The translations under genes were made by a program, and so were the position numbers. Under the pieces are notes generated by a model that searched no databases, was not told the DNA's origin, and saw only the letters and a list, made by a program, of their open reading frames with translations. A DNA stretch of 64,000 nt from Serpula lacrymans var. lacrymans S7.9 (Eukaryota; Basidiomycota; Agaricomycetes; Boletales; Serpulaceae), in the NCBI RefSeq assembly GCF_000218685.1, contig NW_006763292.1:124001-188000 (forward strand), given 5' to 3'. Of the stretch, positions 56,691 to 64,000 are shown piece by piece (the stretch's first letter is position 1; each line of letters starts with the position of its first letter).

Positions 56691-57925
56691 CAGCCGGACA
56701 TCCTGGACAACTGAAGACAACCCAATTAGTAACCAGATATTACTACTGGCCAGGTATGTCACAAATGATCAAAGACTACGTCACAGGATGTGCCACATGC
56801 CAACAAAGCAAGGCGATTACCAATCCGATCAAAATACCCATCCAACCAATTTTGGGCCCGAAAACTACCAAACCATTCAAAAACCTTTCTGTTGATTTCA
56901 TCACAGATCTGCCAGAAAGCAATGGATATGACAGCCTCATGGTTGTGGTGGACCACGGCCTTACAAAGGGGGTAATACTATCACCATGCAGGAAAACTAT
57001 TGACGCATTAGGAATGGCTAAACTATTTCACCAACGTGTGTTCAAAAGATTTGGACTACACGACAAACTCATATCCGATAGGGGATCACAGTTTGCATCA
57101 GAAGTTACCAAAGAACTAGCCAGATTACTCAAGACTGGAGTTAATCTATCGACGACATACCATCCCCAATCTGATGGAGAAACAGAAAGGGTAAACCAAG
57201 AGATAGAAACATATTTACGGATCTTCTGCAACAATTTACCACACTCCTGGACAGAATATCTCACAACGGCAGAATTCTGCCACAATCATAGACCACATTC
57301 GGCACGAAACAAATCCCCATTCTACCTCATGATGGGATACCATCCTAGAGATCTCCCCTCGACACCAATAACAACCAACATACCGGCCGTAAGCAAAAGA
57401 CTATCCAGTTTACTAGAAGCAAGAGCCATAGCCTTGCAAGCTCACGAACTAGCAAGAGCACGCATGCAAAAATACTCACAACATCCATTACCCACGTTTA
57501 CAAACGGACAAAAGGTTTGGCTAGAAGCAACTAACCTAAAGAAGAAAGGAACACCCTACAGAAAGTTCAATTGGAAGCGAGAAAGACCCTTTATAATCCT
57601 CGAAAAAGTATCACCGGTTAACTACCAACTAAAACTCCCAGACGTGTGGAAAATCCATCCCGTATTCCACGCCGCCCTTCTAACCCCGTACAAACAAACC
57701 AAAACCCACGGAGAAAACTACATCAGACCACCAGCAGAGATAATCAATGACCAAGAAGAATACGAAGTAGAAGTAATTCTACGTAACAAAAAGAATTGAA
57801 GAGGATACCTATATTTAGTCAAATGGAAAGACTACCCATCGGCCGAAAACTCTTGGGAAGAAGAAGCAAATCTACGGAATGCTTCCGAAATCCTGAACAA
57901 ATATAAAAGAAGACACAAACTGTGA
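56684..57925 (+). pseudogene. Gypsy integrase with C-terminal chromodomain
   Basis: The zinc-binding part contains CATCQQSK; the catalytic core has DFITDLPESNGYDSLMVVVD, KLISDRGSQFASEV and TTYHPQSDGETERVNQEIE (D, D, E all present). The GPY/F-like region follows (EKVSPVNYQLKLPDVWKIHP). The last 45 codons, [37 protein letters not shown], form a chromodomain, interrupted by one TGA at 57797. Chromodomains of such integrases guide insertion to heterochromatin by reading methylated histone H3. The frame ends at 57925. Confidence 0.9.
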
Positions 57926-57971
57926 AACAAGTCAACAGGATTCCCTCTCACAATCACCTTCCAAAAATACT

Positions 57972-59255
57972 ATGTCTCAGACCACACCCATTGACCAACA
58001 AACTCACTCTCCCTGTTTTCCCACATACCTTGCCGAACCCCAAGTACTCACTGAAGCACAATGGGCACACCGCCTAGCCCTCACTCGTGAACAAACCGAC
58101 ATCATCGATGCCACCGAACTGATGTCAGATAGGTGCGCATACTTCTACCTTTTTCACCAGTCTAACATTATATGCCCTACTGCCACATACCCACTGGACA
58201 CATTTCATCATTGGCAAAATGCACTCCTTGTTGCTGACAAACTACACGCAGTCACCGTCTCACTGGGTTTGTTGGTAGACGAGCTTACATGGGACAAAAA
58301 TTCTGTATTGAGTACTGGAGCGGCTTTGCTCATGGAACACTTGCAGATAGAATCCCTGGAATGACGCTTGAGGAAGAATTGTGAGAATGGAGAGAAAGAA
58401 GCAGTCAAAGCATTCCTATGCCTAGGTGGCCAAACCGTATGCATCAACACAAGGAACCTTCTCGCTCAACAAGGGTACCTCACCTCCCCTCCCCCAGATT
58501 TGCCGAGCCTTCCCGCGACAACGGGGCATCCTTTTCCAGGTGGTCACCCCCCAACCTCACCGCAGTCGCCTCAACTAGCATATCCCCCATCTCCGCCAGA
58601 TCTTGTTCTACCCGTGCCCACTCCATCATCCCCAACTCGTTCCTTCACAACCGACTCAATAGTCCCCGTAGCCAACGCAGTAGAAGAATTGCAAGCCATA
58701 TTGATTCCCACACGTCCAACAACACCCCTCCTCCAACTCCCTCCACCTCGCCGCAGTCGCTGATTACACAGCCAGCGCCCAGAGCGGGTACTCCTTATCC
58801 CTTCGGGGTGCACACCCGCTCACACAAATTGCTCTCTGGAATCGAACAAGAGGTCGACACCCACGTCGAGCAACGGGTCGCCTCAGGTTCGAAGACCATC
58901 GAGGAACAATGAGGGAACCACCTTGGCTTCTCCGCGTGGGAGCAAAGGACCCTCACCCCGCTCCGATCACTCTAATCTTCATCATTCACAATCCTCTTCT
59001 GAACAACGCCGTCACCCTCGTCCCCAATGTTGCTATGCCTGTCAAGAATATGGCCATCGTGCCATCTACTGCCGATACCATACCTGCTCTATGTGTGGTT
59101 TAGACGCGCCCGGACACCGAGCTAATGAGTGCAACCAACAACGCAATTTACCTTTTGTGGCAGACTCTTGGGGATTGGATGACGAGCACAACGATCTTGA
59201 CGAAGACTCACGATACAATGTAGACGGAGAACTAGGAGACTTCAGAGCAGTCTAA
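57972..59255 (+). pseudogene. Additional ORF after integrase with two zinc knuckles, unknown function
   Basis: One frame of 428 codons runs from ATG 57972 (MSQTTPIDQQTHSPCFPTYL) to the stop at 59253, broken only by TGA at 58362 and 58761, the latter one step from CGA. Residues 1 to about 150 are predicted helical (LTEAQWAHRLALTREQTDII, FHHWQNALLVADKLHAVTVS). The middle is Pro/Ser-rich. Near the end are CYACQEYGHRAIYC (C-X2-C-X4-H-X4-C) and CSMCGLDAPGHRANEC (C-X2-C-X6-H-X4-C), then an acidic tail. It lies 47 bp after the integrase stop and 17 bp before the 3' LTR, the position of env in retroviruses, but has no signal peptide or membrane segment. A second nucleic-acid-binding, Gag-like protein is the likeliest reading. 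It is not a frame shadow: the overlapping frames contain stops. Confidence 0.75.
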
Positions 59256-59259
59256 ACCT

Positions 59260-59272
59260 AAAAAGGGGGTAA
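59260..59272 (+). promoter_or_regulatory. Polypurine tract of the Gypsy element
   Basis: AAAAAGGGGGTAA immediately precedes the 3' LTR, as needed to prime plus-strand DNA synthesis. Confidence 0.8.
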
Positions 59273-59611
59273 TGTTACGAACTGTATTCACCATAGACTT
59301 TATTTCTCTTCACAAGTAGCTACACTCTGCTACTTACCTATACTTTCCCACACACACTGCCTGTTACGGTACCACCTGTCCTTGTTTGTTCAACACAAAT
59401 GCCTACCCTAAAGTAGACACTATATATATAGGCCTGTATTGTAGTTACTATCTCCAATACAATTGTATGCTTCAACAGTGTAACTTGGTATTCATCAGTT
59501 GAAACCCTCATCATCAGAATATGTCTCAAACTCGTCTACAACGAGCTTATCAGAAACCATCTATCCATCAGAAACCCAGTGTTACCAGGCTTGCACATTC
59601 CAAGCGTAACA
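59273..59611 (+). repeat. 3' LTR of the Gypsy element
   Basis: 339 bp, about 97 percent identical to the 5' LTR; six of roughly nine differences cluster in one stretch near 59556-59568. Confidence 0.9.
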
Positions 59612-59698
59612 CATGCTGTCTCTCAACAACTCTATGCCTCCTTCATTGCATAATCATATTATTGATAATCTGGTGTTATGTTTGTGTCCCACAGCCAA
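59612..59698. other. 87-bp spacer between two Gypsy elements
   Basis: No feature recognised. It ends where the 3' LTR of the next (minus-strand) element begins. Confidence 0.6.
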
Positions 59699-60099
59699 TG
59701 TAACAACCAAGAGTTGGTATACTGGTGCACAACTCAGACAAAGCTATAAAGAAGTAAGGGGAGTGGTTATCCTTTAGATAGGACTGAGTTTGTTGTGGGT
59801 AAACAACAGGAGGACTCGCTGAGGAGTCTCCTTGATCTATTGGGGTATATATAATACTACAGGTTGTTTGTACATGTGTACTATACAGTTGATGAAGGCA
59901 GTGGCTGATGATGTCATGGGGCACAACCCATGTGACTAGCAACACTGCGTGAGATACTTGTAGCTAAAATTAAAGAAAGGCAGCACAGCGCAAGAATGAA
60001 CAAAATGGAAAGTGCTGTATAGCACAGTGTGTGAAAACTACAGAAGAAAGGTAAAGAGGAGAATGAAACTTAAAGGTCCAGAAATTGTGTATCATAACA
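59699..60099 (-). repeat. 3' LTR of the minus-strand Gypsy element
   Basis: On the minus strand it begins TGTTATGATACAC and ends GTTGTTACA; 401 bp. The polypurine tract AGAAGGGGGGTAG adjoins it at 60100-60112. Confidence 0.88.
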
Positions 60100-60112
60100 C
60101 TACCCCCCTTCT
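60100..60112 (-). promoter_or_regulatory. Polypurine tract of the minus-strand Gypsy element
   Basis: AGAAGGGGGGTAG on the minus strand directly precedes the LTR start. Confidence 0.75.
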
Positions 60113-60239
60113 AAGGCTTGAATTCCAGGCAAAACCAAGTTACGGAGGTAGTAGTTAAATTTTTGGGCAGAGGTTGAAAAAGAGAATTAAAAAGGGTTGA
60201 ATCCATGCCTCTAAGCTTCCTAGGAGCCGAGGGAGTCTT

Positions 60240-61610
60240 AGAATAAAATTCTTGGACAGCATTGTAGGAATTGTCCAGATGGGCTTCTGGTTCCCATGTT
60301 CTGTCCTTGTCTCTATAGCACTTTCATAGGACTAAGAACTTCAAAATTTCACGCTTCAAGCGTGCATCCACCACTTGTTCGACTTTGAACTCTTTTTCAC
60401 CTTTCTGGGTGACTATAAATGGTCCGGGCCGGTCTATGCACTGTCCCGGCAGCGACCCTTTGTAGGGTTTTACACAGCTGATATTGACCGTGGGTACTAC
60501 CCTCATTTGTGTTGGGAGTTCCAGCTACACTGCATTGGGTTTGACTTCCTTAATCTGGTAAGGACCAATCCACTTTTTGGTCAGTTTTCTAGACTGCCAA
60601 TCTTTTAATTTTAAGTGGTCGGTATCTAACCAGACCAGGTTGCCGACCATGTAGTCAGGGGCCTTAGGGCTTCTATGCTCTGCCCTGTCTTTCATCTGCT
60701 CTGCAGTTTTGAATAGTGTCTTGCGTGTTTCGTTTAAGACAGACTTTATGTCTTTTGCCATGTTCCCTTTTGCTAGGTTCTACACCTATTCTGGGGAGGT
60801 ATGACCTTGTAACCTCAAATGGTGCCTTTCCTGTAGCCGATGACTGTTTGATATTGTATGAGAACTGGGCTATCTTTAGCCACTTGGCCCAATCTGTCTG
60901 CCTGTCATTAATAAATATCCGGAGGTATTGTTTCAATTCTTGATTGAGCCTCTCTGTTTATCCATTGGTCTGCAGATGGAACACCATTGATAGTTTAGGT
61001 TTGATGCCCAGCATCCGGCATAATTCTTTTGTAAATTTGCTAGCGGATTGTGGCCCCCTGTCGGAGATAACCATTTCTGGTAACCCGTGGATGGACCATA
61101 CAAAACCTTTAAATAAATCTGCCGTACCAGCGGCTGTAATAGTTTTAATGGTGGGGGTGAATACTACTTCTTTGGAGAAGCAATCCAATACCACCATTTA
61201 CTAAATCATACCCGTTTGATTCTGGTAGATCCATTGTGAAATCAACAGATATATCCTGTTAGGGACCAACCGGTATTGGATATGGCATAAGCTTACCGGC
61301 CAGCGGTTGATGCAAGTTCTTGGCCATGGCACATCTTAGATAGGATTTCACCTATTCCTATACATCCTTGAACATGCCAGGCCACATGTAGTTTCTGGAG
61401 ATCAACTCCATTGTTTGTTGCCACCCAGGATGCCCAGACACTGGAGTGTTGTGATGTCTATCTATTGCCTTGATCCTTGCAAACTCAGGCACATAGATTT
61501 TGTCTTTGTAACAAAAGAGCCCATCTTCCCATAAATAATGTAAATTGCCATCAAGGTGCGCCTTATCTTCTGAGGAAATATCCCTTTTGAAGACTTCTAG
61601 AAGATTGGAG
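60240..61610 (-). pseudogene. Integrase and chromodomain of the minus-strand Gypsy element
   Basis: Blocks in order: IDRHHNTPVSGHPGWQQTME (zinc-binding region, about 61470), DFTMDLPESNGYD (first Asp), VISDRGPQSASKFTKELCRM (second Asp), ERLNQELKQYLRIF (Glu), GNLVWLDTDHLKL and WIGPYQIKEVKPNAV, then KEFKVEQVVDARLKREILKF, where TGA at 60324 replaces the Trp expected in the chromodomain; RTWEPEAHLDN follows. Several stops break the frame. It matches the chromovirus layout. Confidence 0.82.
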
Positions 61611-61621
61611 TCTTGCCCAAT

Positions 61622-62977
61622 TCAAAAATTGGCAACCCCGGATTGATCTATCAGGGTAACACCTTTGTTGTGATCTTCAATGCCGTTGACATGATCCTCT
61701 CTTCTAGAAAAAGTGTCTGCTTTCCCCATAGAAGTACCAGATTTATGAATTAATCTATAATTAAATCTTGACAGGTACACCACATAGTGGGCCTGTCTTC
61801 GGTTCAAGTCTTTGGCTGTCATAAAATACTCCAGATTTTTATGATTGGTCCAAATTCCAAATTGGTGCCTAACACCTTCTAAGTAGTGCTGCCAGTGCTC
61901 TAGAGCTCTAATGATCACCAGCATCTCCTTATCATAAATTTGAGAGTTGCACTTTGTGGGCGACAAACTTTGGGATAAATAGGCACAAGGCCTCCAAAGA
62001 TCATCAGGACATTTAATTGATAGAACAGCCCCAGTAGCAAAATCAGAAAAGTCGGTTTCTAGCCGGAACTCTTTGTCTAATTCTGGAAATGCTAATATGG
62101 GTGCTGTTGTGAATGCCTGCTTAAGCTTATCAAAAGCTTCTTCTTCTTTGGCGCCCCAGTGCCAGACAATGTCCTTTTTTGTGAGATTGTTCAACGGTCT
62201 CATTATTTTTGCAAAATTTTCAACAAATCTTCGGTGAAATTTGCCTAAGCCAAGGAAGGCCCTAACTCCTTTGACGCGAGTAGGTTCTGGCCAATCCAAT
62301 ATAGCTTGAACTTTTTCAGGATCCATTCTGATTCTGTCCTGGCCAATTATCATACCGAGGAAGTCTACTTCCTTCACTTTAAAGTTACATTTTTTGGGTT
62401 TGACAAATAGGTCCCGTTCCTGTAAGCGTCAAAGGACTTCTTGCACAATGCTGTTGTGCTCAGCCTCATTGTCTGACTTTGTGAATACTAATAAATCCTC
62501 AATGTAAATAATGACACAGTCTTCCATATTTGCAAAGATCTTGTTCATCATGCTCTGGAAGGTTGCCAGTGAATTAGTCAACCCAAAGAATATGACAAGG
62601 GGCTCGAAGAATCCCTAGTGGCATGTGAACGCGGCCTTCCAAGCATCGTCTTCCTTGATGCGTACATTGTTGTACCCCCATCTAAAATCCATCTTTGTTA
62701 GGATCTTGGCGCCAGCCAATTTATCTACTAGCTGACTGATCAAAGGCAGCGGATATGCATTTTTAACTGTGTACTCATTTAAGTAACAATAGTCCATAAT
62801 CATACACTTTTTACCATCCTTTTTAGGAATGAAGAACACCGGGGACATTATAGGGCTTTTGGAAGGTCTAATGTAACCCTTCCTAAGCTGTTCATCTATG
62901 AAACTTGAAACCTCATCGCTTCCTGGAGCAGAGAGGGGAATAATGTGTCCCTTTCTAGGTCTGAATGTCTCTTTCAA
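61622..62977 (-). pseudogene. Reverse transcriptase and RNase H of the minus-strand Gypsy element, YIDD mutated to YIED
   Basis: The frame includes [40 protein letters not shown], a stop after AAFTCH, FFGLTNSLATFQSMMNKIF, then IIYIEDLLVFTKSD. The first Asp of the catalytic Y-X-D-D motif is Glu (codon at 62498-62500), which should abolish polymerase activity. A stop follows VQEVL; the frame then continues KEVDFLGMIIGQDRIRMDPE, FLGLGKFHRRFV and the RNase H part (LETDFSDFATGAVLSIKCPD, GIWTNHKNLEYFM). Confidence 0.87.
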
Positions 62978-63082
62978 ATCTATAGCATGGTCCCAAGGCT
63001 TAGCCTCTGGGAAGTGTTCTGATTTATGTTTAGAAAAGACTTTCCAGAAGTCATGGCACTCGGGAGGTACCAGCCTCTTAAT

Positions 63083-63610
63083 CTATTCCTCAGGTTTTAC
63101 CTCATCATTGCCATCGTCAATTTTATCCAAGGACCTAAGCTTGGCATAAACATGACCAGTGTTTATTCTTTCATCAAGCTTTGTTTGCCGGACGTGACAC
63201 AATTTACCCAAGTCATCACACTCCTGAGAACAATGTGACAATGTGACAACCCCTATCTGCCAGTCAATCTCAGGATTGTGTTTAAAAAGCCAGGTCCAGC
63301 CTAAGATTAAATTAATCTTCCCTAGTTGGGTAGCTTTGGCGGTGACTCGTTCTCTGTGTCCTTGGCACTCAACAACAAAAGAACATTTGTGCGTGATACA
63401 GCCACCCGCGTTAAGTGTACCGTCAATGTTATAGACAGGAATGAATACATCTAACTTGATGAGGGGGAGTCCAATTTGCTCTGCCCAGACCTGATTTATG
63501 AAGATACTGGTTGTGCCTGAATCAAACAGTGCGCTGGTTGGGTGTAGTATACCTCGGGCAAGGTTTTCCACGCTGTTGATGATGAGAACTGTTGTTAGAA
63601 AACCACACAC
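63083..63610 (-). pseudogene. Aspartic protease region of the minus-strand Gypsy element
   Basis: ALFDSGTTSIFIN carries the catalytic DSG, and INLILGWTWLFKHNPEIDWQ is the second half of the fold. The frame is open for 175 codons. It would process the polyprotein. Confidence 0.82.
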
Positions 63611-64000
63611 AAAAACAAACTAACACACAATCCTCCCAGATTCCACGGAACTTGTTTATGGGCTTTGCCTCCTAGAACAGTGGGTGCTCTGGTTGTTCGT
63701 GGGGTGGTATGTATGAGGATCCTTCAAAGTAAAACCCAGAGATGTATGGGTGTGGGTTTTAAGGAGGAGGGATAGTTGGAATATAGAAAGATAGGGGCTT
63801 TGTGGCGAGTGTAGACAGGCACTACCTTGCTAATTGTAGCACAAGGTAGGTTTGAGAACGACAATATAACAAGGTTCCCAGTGATAGCAGGCTTGTGATG
63901 CACAAACTATAGTGCTCAGAAGGACTCTAATCAAAAGGGATGACAATAACTTCAAAAGTGGGAAGTGATGATGACAGCAGTTGACAGTGGTAGCAGTGGG
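63611..64000 (-). other. Probable gag tail of the minus-strand Gypsy element
   Basis: A short minus-strand stretch (63720-63620) reads IPPHEQPEHPLF-stop-EAKPINKFRG, plausible as the end of gag. The rest is unrecognised. Confidence 0.35.

Larger units (their letters stand above)
52844..59611 (+). mobile_element. Full-length chromodomain Ty3/Gypsy element (6.77 kb) with an extra ORF
   Basis: Two 339-bp LTRs (52844-53182, 59273-59611) start TGTTACGAACTG and end AAGCGTAACA; they differ at about nine positions. The internal order is gag with a zinc knuckle, protease, reverse transcriptase, RNase H, integrase and a C-terminal chromodomain, the chromovirus layout. An additional ORF follows (57972-59255). 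Flanking 5-mers (GTGCC and CATGC) do not match. The coding regions carry several isolated stops and three or more frameshifts, so this copy is inactive but recent. Confidence 0.92.
59699..64000 (-). mobile_element. Second chromodomain Ty3/Gypsy element, truncated by the window edge
   Basis: In minus orientation the element reads protease, reverse transcriptase, RNase H, integrase, chromodomain, polypurine tract and 3' LTR. The 5' LTR and most of gag lie to the right of the window. It is more decayed than the plus-strand neighbour. The LTR family is the same as the solo LTR at 9480-9893. Confidence 0.88.

Noticed and set aside
57972..59255. Envelope-like gene in the Gypsy element
   Set aside because: No signal peptide, no transmembrane helix and no fusion-like segment; the Cys/His knuckles point to nucleic-acid binding.

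Overview
The window looks like a repeat-rich stretch of a basidiomycete genome, most likely Agaricomycetes. The evidence is short (about 50-90 bp) GT-AG introns, Plavaka-type (CACTA superfamily) transposases, chromodomain Ty3/Gypsy elements, Ty1/Copia elements, and relics of gene families I know only from mushroom-forming fungi (DUF6589, a DUF6698-like family, a large DDE family, RecQ-like helicases). There is no rRNA gene, no CRISPR array, and no tRNA gene that I would call functional. All family assignments come from motif recognition by eye, not from database searches.

Layout. 1-6.7 kb: AT-rich repeats holding a complete 2770-bp Tc1/mariner element (2248-5017) with 81-bp terminal inverted repeats, TA target duplications and two convergent genes; a 138-bp CACTA-like MITE follows. 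7.7-10.2 kb: a Plavaka transposase (minus) broken by a solo LTR and by a 225-bp insertion that contains a tRNA-like sequence. 10.4-11.5 kb: a RecQ-like helicase relic (plus). 11.9-15.5 kb: a DUF6589 gene relic (minus) broken by a 795-bp MITE and an 88-bp tandem duplication. 16.05-17.43 kb: the one convincingly intact host gene, a three-exon FAR1-like zinc-finger protein of 411 aa. 17.9-19.6 kb: two head-to-head halves of a DDE transposase. 20.4-23.8 kb: an unrecognised multi-exon relic (minus).

24.6-29.6 kb: a full-length Ty1/Copia element with both LTRs, a half-tRNA primer-binding site, and many palindromes of the form CTCC-NN-GGAG. 29.6-32.2 kb: degenerate minisatellite carrying two solo LTRs with exact target duplications. 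32.9-47.6 kb: mostly minus-strand decayed multi-exon genes, including a DUF6698-like relic and a coiled-coil relic. 47.6 kb: another solo LTR with an exact duplication. 49-52 kb: a second Plavaka relic. 52.8-59.6 kb: a full-length chromodomain Ty3/Gypsy element with 339-bp LTRs and an additional ORF after integrase that carries CCHC-type zinc knuckles. 59.7-64 kb: a second chromodomain Gypsy element on the minus strand, running off the right edge.

Almost every mobile gene has an otherwise long reading frame broken by a few stops. Many of these are explained by single C-to-T or G-to-A changes (CGA to TGA, CAG or CAA to TAG or TAA, TGG to TAG). This suggests methylation-linked deamination or a RIP-like process acting on repeats, while the FAR1-like host gene has escaped. 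The strongest leads are the extra zinc-knuckle ORF of the Gypsy element, the second gene inside the Tc1/mariner element, and the CTCC-NN-GGAG array in the Copia element.
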